Below, piece by piece: positions 41,269 through 49,569 of a stretch of 64,000 nucleotides of DNA. A model generated the notes under the pieces. That model saw only the letters and a program-made list of their open reading frames with translations. It did not search any database and was not told the origin of the DNA. The DNA lies in NCBI RefSeq assembly GCF_021497885.1, contig NZ_CP046523.1, positions 1,097,501 through 1,161,500 of the forward strand. The letters run 5' to 3'. The position numbers were made by a program, and so were the translations under genes. This DNA comes from Streptococcus oralis (GTDB taxonomy: Bacteria > Bacillota > Bacilli > Lactobacillales > Streptococcaceae). The stretch's first letter is position 1. Each line of letters starts with the position of its first letter.

Positions 41269-42838
41269 ATTTGCGTTTTTTCTTAGCTTTTTTCATTTTG
41301 TTGGCCATGCGTTTCATGGACTGTTTCATGGCAAATTCACCAATTTTACCTTTGAGTCCGCCACCAAACATCTGACTCATATCTGGCATTCCTGCTCCTC
41401 CGAGAGCTGACAAGTCAGGCATGCCACCCTGTCCCATCATTCCTTCAAGGGCAGACATATCCATGCCACCCATATTTGGCATATTTTTAGGAAGGTTATT
41501 TGGATTGATCCCCATTTGCTTCATCATTTTGTTCATATCCCCAGACATAACACCTTGCATGAGCTGTTTGGCCTGGTTAAAGTCCTTGATGAATTTATTG
41601 ACTTCGACAAAGGTATTTCCAGAACCTGCAGCGATACGACGGCGACGACTTGGATTTAACAAATCAGGATTTTCACGTTCTTCAGGTGTCATAGAGGACA
41701 CGATGGCACGTTTACGAGCAATCTGGCGCTCATCGACCTTCATGTTTTGAAGGGCTGGGTTGTTAGCCATACCTGGTATCATCTTGAGCAAGTCTTCCAT
41801 TGGCCCCATGTTTTGCACCTGATCTAACTGATCAATGAAATCATTGAAATCAAAGGTGTTTTCACGCATCTTCTCAGCCATTTCAAGAGCTTTTTGCTCA
41901 TCGTATTCTTGAGAAGCTTTCTCGATCAAGGTCAGCATATCCCCCATACCGAGGATACGGCTTGACATACGATCTGGGTGGAAGGTTTCGATATCTGTTA
42001 TCTTTTCACCCGTACCAGTGAACTTGATAGGTTTTCCAGTGATATGACGAACAGACAAAGCCGCACCACCACGAGTATCCCCATCAATCTTGGTAAGGAT
42101 GACACCAGTCACTTCCAACTGAGCATTAAACTCACGGGCGACATTGGCCGCTTCCTGACCAATCATGGCATCAACGACGAGCAAAATTTCGTTTGGTTGA
42201 GCCAGTGCTTTCACGTCACGAAGCTCATTCATCAAGAGCTCATCAATCTGCAAACGACCCGCCGTATCGATCAAAACATAGTCGTTGTGATTGGCTTGTG
42301 CTTGCTCCAAACCTTGACGAACAATCTCAACAGCTGGTACTTCTGTTCCAAGAGCGAAAACAGGAACATCAATCTGTTGTCCAAGTGTTTTCAGCTGATC
42401 GATGGCTGCTGGACGATAAATATCCGCAGCAATCATCAAAGGTCGTGCATTTTCTTCCTTCTTGAGTTTGTTAGCCAGCTTACCAGCAAAGGTTGTTTTA
42501 CCAGCCCCTTGCAAACCGACCATCATGATAATCGTAGGAATCTTAGGTGACTTAATAATTTCTGCCGTATCAGAACCTAAAACAGCTGTCAGTTCCTCGT
42601 CAACGATTTTGATAATCTGTTGCGCAGGATTAAGGGTATCAATGACCTCGTGTCCGACTGCACGTTCACGAACTTTCTTGATAAAGTCTTTTACAACAGG
42701 CAAGGCAACGTCGGCTTCAAGCAAGGCCAAACGAATTTCTTTGGTTGCTTCTTGGACATCCGCCTCAGAGATTTTTCCTTTTTTACGTAGATTTTTAAAG
42801 ACGTTCTGTAAACGTTCTGTTAAACTTTCAAATGCCAT
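41267..42838 (-). CDS. ffh: Signal recognition particle protein Ffh (SRP54)
   Basis: The 523-residue protein binds signal peptides and the 4.5S/scRNA and delivers ribosomes to FtsY. N domain residues 1-85, G domain with P-loop GLQGAGKTT near residue 107, DTAGRLQIDE, TKIDGDTRGG, then the M domain with RRRRIAAGSG and a Met/Gly-rich tail (MGGMDMSALEGMM). It is the last gene of ylxM - small gene - ffh. Confidence 0.98.
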   Translation of the reverse strand: MAFESLTERLQNVFKNLRKKGKISEADVQEATKEIRLALLEADVALPVVKDFIKKVRERAVGHEVIDTLNPAQQIIKIVDEELTAVLGSDTAEIIKSPKIPTIIMMVGLQGAGKTTFAGKLANKLKKEENARPLMIAADIYRPAAIDQLKTLGQQIDVPVFALGTEVPAVEIVRQGLEQAQANHNDYVLIDTAGRLQIDELLMNELRDVKALAQPNEILLVVDAMIGQEAANVAREFNAQLEVTGVILTKIDGDTRGGAALSVRHITGKPIKFTGTGEKITDIETFHPDRMSSRILGMGDMLTLIEKASQEYDEQKALEMAEKMRENTFDFNDFIDQLDQVQNMGPMEDLLKMIPGMANNPALQNMKVDERQIARKRAIVSSMTPEERENPDLLNPSRRRRIAAGSGNTFVEVNKFIKDFNQAKQLMQGVMSGDMNKMMKQMGINPNNLPKNMPNMGGMDMSALEGMMGQGGMPDLSALGGAGMPDMSQMFGGGLKGKIGEFAMKQSMKRMANKMKKAKKKRK

Positions 42839-42855
42839 TTTTTTCTCCTATTTAC

Positions 42856-43071
42856 TCAATTCAGTGGAAATCGTCCGAAATGTTGCAAACACTCAAGTTC
42901 TTCGGGTGTGATTTCTTTCATGATTTCATTTGGATATCCCCAACAGCTAAAACCTATTTTCATAGCTTTGGAGATATCATTGGGCGAGATAATCTGTAGT
43001 CGAGTAGGAAATGGTTCCTCTGCGGCTAATAGTTTGCAAGGTAATCCTTGATAAATAACTAGACTGCCCAT
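42856..43071 (-). CDS. Small conserved-looking protein of unknown function in the SRP operon
   Basis: A 71-residue protein that I do not recognise. It has no membrane helix, one Cys pair far apart, a strand-rich start (SLVIYQGLPCKLLAAEEPFP) and a motif ITPEELECLQHF near the end. It starts 2 nt after the ylxM stop and ends 17 nt before ffh, so it is coupled to both. Codon use is like the neighbours. An unstructured decay product is unlikely given the spacing. Confidence 0.7.
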   Translation of the reverse strand: MGSLVIYQGLPCKLLAAEEPFPTRLQIISPNDISKAMKIGFSCWGYPNEIMKEITPEELECLQHFGRFPLN

Positions 43072-43073
43072 GA

Positions 43074-43406
43074 TTACTCCCGATTGTCAATACTTGTTAA
43101 AATTTCTATCTGCTCCAGCAGAAAGTCATCCTTGGGATAACGCTCTAAGATCTGGTCAAAAATCTGACTGCGGACAATGTAGTCCGAATACATGTGCAGT
43201 TTCATCTCATAATCTTCTAGAATCTTTTCTGTCCGCTTGATATTGTCATAGACAGCCTGACGACTGACACCGAACTCTTCAGCAATCTCAGCAAGACTAT
43301 AATCATCAGCATAATAGAGTTCAATATAGTTCATCTGCTTGTCTGTCAAAAGCGCCGCATAAAATTCAAAAAGCGCATTCATGCGATTGGTTTTTTCGAT
43401 TTCCAT
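43074..43406 (-). CDS. ylxM: YlxM/p13 family SRP-associated DNA-binding-like protein
   Basis: The 110-residue protein has a sigma-70 region 4-like helix-turn-helix ([20 protein letters not shown], residues ~33-52) followed by a coiled helix. YlxM is encoded next to ffh in many Firmicutes and, in S. mutans, was reported to modulate SRP activity. It is the first gene of the ffh operon. The -10 box lies only 7 nt before the ATG and no usable ribosome site is present, so the mRNA may be leaderless. Confidence 0.93.
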   Translation of the reverse strand: MEIEKTNRMNALFEFYAALLTDKQMNYIELYYADDYSLAEIAEEFGVSRQAVYDNIKRTEKILEDYEMKLHMYSDYIVRSQIFDQILERYPKDDFLLEQIEILTSIDNRE

Positions 43407-43413
43407 AACCTTT

Positions 43414-43422
43414 ATTATACCA
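43414..43422 (-). promoter_or_regulatory. ylxM-ffh promoter, probably leaderless
   Basis: The minus strand reads TGGTATAAT with only AAAGGTT between the -10 and the ATG of ylxM. Confidence 0.6.
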
Positions 43423-43474
43423 AAAAATCTATCATATCGCTATACTAGAACGCCTTCTAAAATAATTCGAACAC

Positions 43475-43502
43475 AAAAAAGAACCTTGCAAAGCAAGATT
43501 CT
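43475..43502 (-). terminator. tuf terminator
   Basis: The minus strand shows AGAATCTTGC, TTT, GCAAGGTTCT and then TTTTTTG. Confidence 0.88.
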
Positions 43503-43548
43503 TTTAGTGTCTGACTTAAATAATTGTTCTTCTGGGAACTAAATCGAA

Positions 43549-44745
43549 TTAAGCTTCGATTTCTGTAACCATACCTGAACCAACAGTACGTCCACCCTCA
43601 CGGATAGAGAATGTAGTACCTTGTTCTACGGCGATTGGGTGGATCAACTCAACGTCGATAGTCACGTTATCACCAGGCATTACCATTTCAGTACCTGCTG
43701 GAAGTTCGATTGAACCTGTAACGTCAGTAGTACGGAAGTAGAATTGTGGACGGTAGTTGTTGAAGAATGGAGTGTGACGTCCACCTTCTTCTTTAGTAAG
43801 GATATAAACTTCACCTTTGAATTTAGTGTGTGGGTTGATTGAACCTGGTTTAGCGATAACTTGTCCACGTTCGATTTCGTCACGTTGAACACCACGAAGA
43901 AGGACACCTACGTTATCTCCGGCAAGACCTTCGTCAAGTTGTTTACGGAACATTTCAACACCAGTAACAACTGCTTTTTGAGTTTCTTCTTTGATACCAA
44001 CGATTTCGATTTCGTCGTTGACACGAACAGTACCACGGTCGATACGTCCTGAAGCAACTGTACCACGTCCAGTGATTGAGAATACGTCTTCGACTGGAAG
44101 AAGCAATGGTTTGTCTGTGTCACGTTCTGGTTCTGGGATGTACTCATCAACAGTGTTCATCAATTCCATGATGATGTCTTCGTACTTAGAGTCACCTTCA
44201 AGAGCTTTAAGAGCTGAACCTTGGATAACTGGAAGATCGTCACCTGGGAAGTCGTATTCTGACAAGAGGTCACGGATTTCCATTTCAACCAATTCAAGCA
44301 ATTCTTCGTCGTCTACCAAGTCAATTTTGTTCATGAAGACGATAAGGTGTTTAACACCAACCTGACGTGAAAGAAGGATGTGCTCACGAGTTTGTGGCAT
44401 TGGTCCGTCAGTTGAAGCTACTACAAGGATAGCTCCATCCATTTGAGCAGCACCAGTGATCATGTTTTTAACGTAGTCCGCGTGTCCTGGAGCGTCGATG
44501 TGAGCGTAGTGACGTTTTTCAGTTTCGTACTCAACGTGCGCAGTGTTGATAGTGATACCGCGTTCGCGTTCTTCTGGAGCAGCATCGATAGACGCATAGT
44601 CTTTAGGTTGGTTAACTGCTGAAGGCAAGCGACGTGCCAAAACAGTTGTGATAGCTGCAGTTAGGGTAGTTTTACCGTGGTCAACGTGTCCAATAGTACC
44701 AATGTTAACGTGTGGTTTACTACGATCGTATTTTTCTTTTGCCAT
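43549..44745 (-). CDS. tuf: Elongation factor Tu
   Basis: The 398-residue GTPase brings aminoacyl-tRNA to the ribosome. GHVDHGKTT at residues ~19-27, switch I ERGITI, DAPGH (here DAPGHADYV), NKIDLVD, then beta-barrel domains 2 and 3. I start at 44745 (MAKEKYDR), with GGAGG 11 nt upstream; an in-frame codon 6 residues earlier is not used. It stands alone here, not in the str operon, which is usual for streptococci. Confidence 0.98.
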   Translation of the reverse strand: MAKEKYDRSKPHVNIGTIGHVDHGKTTLTAAITTVLARRLPSAVNQPKDYASIDAAPEERERGITINTAHVEYETEKRHYAHIDAPGHADYVKNMITGAAQMDGAILVVASTDGPMPQTREHILLSRQVGVKHLIVFMNKIDLVDDEELLELVEMEIRDLLSEYDFPGDDLPVIQGSALKALEGDSKYEDIIMELMNTVDEYIPEPERDTDKPLLLPVEDVFSITGRGTVASGRIDRGTVRVNDEIEIVGIKEETQKAVVTGVEMFRKQLDEGLAGDNVGVLLRGVQRDEIERGQVIAKPGSINPHTKFKGEVYILTKEEGGRHTPFFNNYRPQFYFRTTDVTGSIELPAGTEMVMPGDNVTIDVELIHPIAVEQGTTFSIREGGRTVGSGMVTEIEA

Positions 44746-44816
44746 TTGAGTAAAAGCCTCCAATAAAATATATTTTATAGATAGACAGTAGGCAATACAG
44801 TCTAACTTTCCTTACT

Positions 44817-44844
44817 ATTTTATCAAATTTCAGCTAAATTGCAA
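44817..44844 (-). promoter_or_regulatory. Strong tuf promoter
   Basis: The minus strand has TTGCAA (44839-44844), a 16-bp spacer and TAAAAT (44817-44822) preceded by TGA. The leader is about 65 nt. Confidence 0.75.
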
Positions 44845-44957
44845 GTGTTTTACACACATTTTGTGAATTATTCTAAATCTTATAATTTCCCATTCTTTTC
44901 CTTCTCCAACAGAATCATTTAAAACACTTTTGACCAGTCTAACCTCAAGTCTTTTTA

Positions 44958-44984
44958 TCAAAAAAAATCAGGTCTCCCTGATTT
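44958..44984 (-). terminator. Terminator of the second AI-2E gene
   Basis: An AAATCAGG / CCTGATTT stem with T-run on the minus strand, directly after the stop codon. Confidence 0.85.
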
Positions 44985-46100
44985 TTAGATTGATTCTGAT
45001 TTTTCCAGTTCTTTTTCTTTGGCTTCTTTATGATTTTCATATAATTTCGCCAAGAACTTCGTAATTTCTTTTAGGATAGAATATGTTGGTACTGCTACAA
45101 TCATTCCGATAACACCATAAATATTGCTAGAAAGTAAGAGAAGAACCAGAATGGTGATTGGATGAACCTTCATAACCCCTCCAACGATACGAGGATAAAG
45201 GATATTCCCATCAATTTGTTGAATAATCAGCATATAAATTACTGCAATGAGGACTCTGTGTGGATCAGTAAAGACATTAGCAATAATCATGGGAATCAGA
45301 CCGATACTTGGTCCAACATAGGGAATAAGATTTGCCAAACCAGAAAAAATAGCAAAGACTAGAGCATATTTCAACCCTATCGTACTGTATCCAATATAGG
45401 CCAAACATCCGATAATAACAGCATCAATCGCAATTCCACTGATATAACGTGCGACAGTGGCGTTCAAATTCTTCAAGAGACTGGAGAAGTTTAATTTATC
45501 ATGTTTTAGGACTGTTCGTTCCAACATCGGAAGGAATTTATGACCATCAAGCAAGAAATAAATCAAAAAGACTGGTGTCATAATGAGAATCAAAACAGTA
45601 CTAAACAAGGCTGAAAGAACGCTGCCTAAACTATTGCTCACACTGTTGAGAATATTTTGTAAAATATCAACGTAAGATAAATTCAACTGTTGAATAGTTT
45701 TTTGAATATCAATATTTTGAAAGATTGGATTCATTGATAAATCATATATCAAATCTTGCAAGCGGCTATAGATATTCTGGCTAGAAATAATCAAACTTGT
45801 CAACTGATTGATCAAAATCGGTAGCAAGTAGACTACCCCTACTACTATTGTACCAATCAAGGCACAAAGAGTGATGAGCACACCTATCAAACGATTGACA
45901 TTACATTTCTTTTCTAGAAATGTTACGATGGGATTTGTCAGGTAATAGAAAAATCCTCCGAGCAAAAATGGAATCATAATGGTATTAGCTACCATCACAA
46001 AAGGTGTGACAATCGCTCCCATCTCTCTCCAAAGGTAGAAAATAAGAGTTAATAGTAAAATTTCAGCTGTCCAAAAAAATAACTTGTTTCTACGGAACAT
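44985..46100 (-). CDS. AI-2E family transporter, second copy
   Basis: The 371-residue membrane protein has the same layout as the gene at 22029: N-terminal hydrophobic pair, a soluble loop (residues ~95-160, with SMNPIFQNIDIQKT), and the conserved C-terminal helices with LIPYVGPSIGLIPM, QQIDGNILYPRIVG and VHPITILVLLL. The C-terminus is highly charged (KEAKEKELEKSES). The substrate is unknown. It is monocistronic and divergent from dacA. Confidence 0.9.
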   Translation of the reverse strand: MFRRNKLFFWTAEILLLTLIFYLWREMGAIVTPFVMVANTIMIPFLLGGFFYYLTNPIVTFLEKKCNVNRLIGVLITLCALIGTIVVGVVYLLPILINQLTSLIISSQNIYSRLQDLIYDLSMNPIFQNIDIQKTIQQLNLSYVDILQNILNSVSNSLGSVLSALFSTVLILIMTPVFLIYFLLDGHKFLPMLERTVLKHDKLNFSSLLKNLNATVARYISGIAIDAVIIGCLAYIGYSTIGLKYALVFAIFSGLANLIPYVGPSIGLIPMIIANVFTDPHRVLIAVIYMLIIQQIDGNILYPRIVGGVMKVHPITILVLLLLSSNIYGVIGMIVAVPTYSILKEITKFLAKLYENHKEAKEKELEKSESI

Positions 46101-46186
46101 AGGCGCCTCCTTCTTTCTATTTTACCATAATTCTTCAAAAAGATAAGATGGCTTTACTATAAAAACGAGAATATTTTTTCGCTTTG

Positions 46187-46195
46187 TGATAGAAT
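46187..46195 (+). promoter_or_regulatory. dacA promoter, probably leaderless
   Basis: TGATAGAAT: extended -10 with TAGAAT at 46190-46195, 9 nt before the ATG; no ribosome binding site is present. Confidence 0.55.
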
Positions 46196-46204
46196 AAAAC
46201 TACT

Positions 46205-47449
46205 ATGAAGAAAATAATTTTATCCTTACTAACTCTTATCATTTTTGGCACAGCCATTCCTACTGTATCTGCGCAAGATTTTGATGTTGCTGCCAAGCAT
46301 GCCATCGCTGTTGAAGCAAACACTGGGAAAATTCTCTACGAAAAAGATGCTACTCAAGCTGTTGAAATTGCCTCTATCACCAAGATTCTCACTGTCTACC
46401 TAGTCTATGAAGCCTTGGAGCAAGGTACAATTAGCCTATCTACCCCAGTTGATATCTCTGACTATCCATACCAACTTACAACCAATTCTGAGGCTAGTAA
46501 TGTTCCTATGGAAGCGCGCAAGTATACAGTGGAACAATTATTGGAAGCAACTCTAGTATCAAGTGCCAATAGTGCAGCCATTGCTCTTGCTGAAAAAATT
46601 GCTGGTTCAGAGAAAGACTTCGTTGACAAGATGAGGGCGAAACTTCTTGAATGGGGCATCCAAGATGCTACTATTGTCAATACTACTGGACTTAATAACG
46701 AAACACTTGGAAATAATATCTATCCTGGTTCTAAAAAGGATGAGGAAAACAAACTAAGTGCTTACGATGTTGCAATCATCGCTCGAAACCTCATCAGAGA
46801 TTACCCTCAAGTTTTAGAAATAACCAAGAAATCTTCATCAACATTTGCTGGTATGGAAATTCACTCTACTAACTATATGTTGGAAGGGATGCCTGCTTAT
46901 CGTGGTGGTATTGATGGACTAAAGACAGGTACTACTGACAAAGCTGGTGCTTCTTTCGTTGGAACAACTGTTGAGAAAGGGATGCGTATCATTACGGTTG
47001 TTTTAAATGCAGATCAACAAGATACCAACCCTTATGCACGTTTTACCGCAACTTCTGCACTTTTAGATTATATTTCTGCAAACTTTGCCTTAAAAACTGT
47101 CGTCCAGAAAGGTGAAGCATACAAAGATAGTAAAGTGACAGTTCTTGACGGGAAAGAAGATAGCGTTGCAGCCGTTGCTAAGTCAGACATTTCCATCGTC
47201 CAACGCATCGGAAGCGGTACTACACCTGCTCTCCAATTCACACCAAAATCAACATCAGAAATAGCTCCACTGGAAGAAGGCAAGGTTGTCGGTACCCTAA
47301 CCTATGATGATCAGGATTTGATCGGCCAAGGCTATCTCACTTCCGACAAACCATCTTTTGAAATGGTTTCTGAAAAGAAAGTAGAAAAAGCCTTCTTTTT
47401 GAAGGTTTGGTGGAATCAATTTATCCGCTTTATCAATGAAAAACTATAA
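46205..47449 (+). CDS. dacA: D-alanyl-D-alanine carboxypeptidase DacA (PBP3)
   Basis: The 414-residue enzyme removes the terminal D-Ala from peptidoglycan pentapeptides, limiting cross-linking. A cleavable signal peptide ends near VSA (residue 23). Active-site motifs are S57ITK60, S120AN122 and K240TG242. A C-terminal beta domain precedes the terminal amphipathic segment (AFFLKVWWNQFIRFINEKL) that anchors the protein to the outer membrane face. This matches pneumococcal PBP3. The promoter -10 is 9 nt from the ATG with no ribosome binding site. Confidence 0.97.
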   Translation: MKKIILSLLTLIIFGTAIPTVSAQDFDVAAKHAIAVEANTGKILYEKDATQAVEIASITKILTVYLVYEALEQGTISLSTPVDISDYPYQLTTNSEASNVPMEARKYTVEQLLEATLVSSANSAAIALAEKIAGSEKDFVDKMRAKLLEWGIQDATIVNTTGLNNETLGNNIYPGSKKDEENKLSAYDVAIIARNLIRDYPQVLEITKKSSSTFAGMEIHSTNYMLEGMPAYRGGIDGLKTGTTDKAGASFVGTTVEKGMRIITVVLNADQQDTNPYARFTATSALLDYISANFALKTVVQKGEAYKDSKVTVLDGKEDSVAAVAKSDISIVQRIGSGTTPALQFTPKSTSEIAPLEEGKVVGTLTYDDQDLIGQGYLTSDKPSFEMVSEKKVEKAFFLKVWWNQFIRFINEKL

Positions 47450-47474
47450 AAAATCGCGAACAATCGCGATTTTT
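47450..47474. terminator. Bidirectional terminator between dacA and the thioredoxin lipoprotein gene
   Basis: AAAATCGCG / CGCGATTTT with a 6-nt loop and flanking T-runs. Confidence 0.85.
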
Positions 47475-47482
47475 TCTTTATT

Positions 47483-48028
47483 TTATTTCATTTCTTTAAA
47501 TGCTGCTTCTGCATCAGCATTGCTAATAGCACCAAATTGGATTTTTCCGATTTTTCCTTGACTGTCAATCAAGTATTCCGTTGGAATACTACGAATTTGG
47601 TAGGCTTGAAAAGTAGTTGCTTGCGTATCGTATAGAACTGGTATATCCTTGTATCCTTGTTCTTGGTACCATTTTGGAAACTCTTCAACTGTTTTTTCAC
47701 CTTGTAGCCCTGGTGCGACAACACTTAGGATTTCAAAATCTCGATCTTGTTTTGCAGCTAATTCCATCAACTCAGGCATACTCTTTCGACAAGGTCCACA
47801 CCAAGAAGCCCAGAATTTTAAATAGACTTTTTTCCCTTTATAATCTGATAACTTGACTTCTTTGCCATCCATAGACTGCAAGGTGAAGTCTGGCGCATCC
47901 TTACCGACCGCGATTTGCTGTACAGTAGACTGTTTGGGATTTTCCGTTTGTTTGGTTTCTTTTTCACCACAGGCAATCAACAAGAATAGAGACATGAGGC
48001 TCAATCCAGCAAAAATAACTTTTTTCAT
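47483..48028 (-). CDS. Extracytoplasmic thioredoxin-fold lipoprotein (Etrx2-like, CGPC)
   Basis: The 181-residue protein has a lipoprotein signal (lipobox LIAC, Cys20) and a TlpA/ResA-type thioredoxin domain with active site WC77GPC80 and the cis-Pro region SIPTEYLID. It should sit outside the membrane and receive electrons from the CcdA-type protein encoded 12 nt upstream. By active site and neighbours it resembles pneumococcal Etrx2, which helps keep surface methionine sulfoxide reductase reduced. The paralogue at 54.4 kb has a CSIC site. Confidence 0.9.
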   Translation of the reverse strand: MKKVIFAGLSLMSLFLLIACGEKETKQTENPKQSTVQQIAVGKDAPDFTLQSMDGKEVKLSDYKGKKVYLKFWASWCGPCRKSMPELMELAAKQDRDFEILSVVAPGLQGEKTVEEFPKWYQEQGYKDIPVLYDTQATTFQAYQIRSIPTEYLIDSQGKIGKIQFGAISNADAEAAFKEMK

Positions 48029-48040
48029 CTTTTTCTCCTT

Positions 48041-48748
48041 TTATCCAAGAATTCCTGACAAGGCATTTAACTGCCCGAGCATTAATAATAATCCCATCAA
48101 AATAATCAAGGCTCCCCCGATTTTCTTTAGTAGGATCATATGGGGTTTTAATTTGCTAAAATAGGGCATGATCCATCCCGAAGCCAAGGCCAGAACAAGG
48201 AAAGGAAGGGCCATTCCCAATGTGTACACTAAGGTTAGTAAGGCTCCTTGCCAAGCACCATTCCCTCCAGAAGCTGCAAGAGCCAAGACCGAACTTAAAA
48301 CGGGGCCGATACAAGGGGTCCAACCAAAACTAAAGGTTATCCCAAGCAAAAAGGCTGACAGATAGTGATTAGACTTTGATTGTTTGAAGGTGACTGTCTT
48401 TTGAACTTCCAGTTTATTGAAATGCAAGATTTCCATCTGGTGAAGTCCTAAAAGAATAATGACTATGCCCATAGCATAACGAAACCAGTCTGCATAGAGC
48501 ATGTGCCCTAGGAATCCAGCTCCAAATCCTAAAATAAAGAAAATGAGGGAGATTCCTGCAATAAAGCACAAGGTTCGAATTAAGCCCGACCATGCAACGT
48601 CTCTTCCAAAAAAGCGAAAGCTTTTCGAATTTCCCTGATCATCCAGTAAAATACCAGCATAGACAGGTAGCAAAGGAAAGATGCAGGGTGAAAAGAAGGA
48701 CAGGATACCTGCTAAAAAAACGGATACTAAAAATATAATCGACTCCAA
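48041..48748 (-). CDS. ccdA: CcdA-family thiol-disulfide transmembrane electron carrier
   Basis: The 235-residue protein has six membrane helices with the two membrane cysteines in FFSPCIFPLLP (near residue 22) and WTPCIGPVLS (near residue 148), which carry electrons from cytoplasmic thioredoxin to the outside. It begins with a TTG codon: the protein start aligns with the ATG of the paralogue at 55.7 kb, and no ATG is available. It is paired with the thioredoxin lipoprotein gene. Confidence 0.92.
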   Translation of the reverse strand: MESIIFLVSVFLAGILSFFSPCIFPLLPVYAGILLDDQGNSKSFRFFGRDVAWSGLIRTLCFIAGISLIFFILGFGAGFLGHMLYADWFRYAMGIVIILLGLHQMEILHFNKLEVQKTVTFKQSKSNHYLSAFLLGITFSFGWTPCIGPVLSSVLALAASGGNGAWQGALLTLVYTLGMALPFLVLALASGWIMPYFSKLKPHMILLKKIGGALIILMGLLLMLGQLNALSGILG

Positions 48749-48848
48749 CGAATTACCTACTTTCTCAAAATTCTAATCCTATTTTACTACAAAAGAATAA
48801 ATTTGTAAGAAGTCTGCTACGCTTGTTTATTTTGACTAAATTTGACAC

Positions 48849-48868
48849 AAAAAAAGGAGCTAAGCTCC
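48849..48868 (-). terminator. Orphan terminator
   Basis: GGAGC-TAA-GCTCC with flanking A/T on both sides; on the minus strand it is followed by TTTTTTT. No intact minus-strand gene ends here; the pabB remnant may once have belonged to it. Confidence 0.7.
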
Positions 48869-48968
48869 TTTCAGATTGAAGACAAAGTCCTTAGACTACA
48901 AATTTCTAAGGGCTTTTCTTTGTGTAAAGTCGTATAATAGAGGTAAGAAAAGTTGTCAGGTGTTCCCT

Positions 48969-49202
48969 ATGTTTCACAAAGAAAATCTCGAATATAACCG
49001 CAATCAAGTTGGTTTTTACGCGCTAGTTGAACTCGTTCCGCAAGCCCATTTTCCTCGTCAGGTTGAGCAGATGATCGATTTTTCCTCCATCTATGACTTA
49101 GTCGCAGATACTTATTCTGAAGATAAAGGTCGTCCTAGTTTAGACCCTGTTATGCTGGTTAAAATCCCTCTCATCCAATGTTTCTACGGTATCCGTTCCA
49201 TG
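48969..49202 (+). pseudogene. IS1182-family transposase, N-terminal fragment
   Basis: A 78-codon fragment beginning MFHKENLEYNRNQVGFY, with FSSIYDLVADTYSEDKGRPS and LVKIPLIQCFYGIRSM, matches the N-terminal domain of IS1182-family transposases as I remember them. Homology stops at the ATG codon of GIRSM (49200-49202) and the sequence switches at once to a pabB fragment on the other strand. About 80% of the transposase is missing. An extended frame beyond 49202 is not transposase. Confidence 0.8.
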
Positions 49203-49337
49203 CTCTTGGTAGATTTCCACCTATGCCAGCAAGTCCGCCACTTCTGATAAATCTCTCGTTTTTAACTCTTTGATTGGCTGGGTAAAGGTGTATCTCTCAC
49301 CCAAAGCCCTAAAATCAATCACTGTTTTTCTATGCAT
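49203..49337 (-). pseudogene. pabB 5' fragment (aminodeoxychorismate synthase component I)
   Basis: On the minus strand, an ATG at 49337 opens 45 codons, beginning MHRKTVIDFRALGERYTF and containing QPIKELKTRDLSEVADLLA. This matches, from memory, the N-terminus of streptococcal PabB, which helps make p-aminobenzoate for folate. It has a premature TAG at codon 39 and is cut at the IS1182 junction with the frame otherwise intact to the last base. The remaining ~500 codons are absent. A TGCTATACT -10 lies 6 nt before the ATG. So no functional pabB is present here. Confidence 0.7.
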
Positions 49338-49515
49338 ATCTTAAGTATAGCACAAAAAGGCAGACCTAGAACAGCTAAATCCAGCTTTGTTTACTGATTT
49401 CTATAACGAAAAATCTTCTCTAAGTTGCTTTTTTCTACTTTTGGCAATTTTCCATCAGATAGCATCCCTTCTTCTTGTAAAAGATGGTCTTGTTTGGAGT
49501 ACTTTGCACAAGAAT
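49338..49515. other. Non-coding stretch upstream of the pabB fragment
   Basis: No gene that I can support. A minus-strand frame ends at 49391 (last residues EKIFRYRNQ) but it runs through the terminator of the kinase gene and has no start signal. Confidence 0.4.
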
Positions 49516-49519
49516 TCAA

Positions 49520-49566
49520 CAAAAAAACAGAGAGAGTCTTGGTTTCTATACCCTTACTCTCCCTGT
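49520..49566 (-). terminator. Terminator of the P-loop kinase gene
   Basis: ACAGGGAGAGT / ACTCTCTCTGT stem with an 18-nt loop on the minus strand, followed by TTTTTTTG. Confidence 0.8.
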
Positions 49567-49569
49567 CTT

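Noticed and set aside
41978..42550. 190-codon open frame antisense to ffh
   Set aside because: It lies wholly opposite the conserved Ffh G domain, has no ribosome site and encodes nothing recognisable; it is a shadow of the gene.
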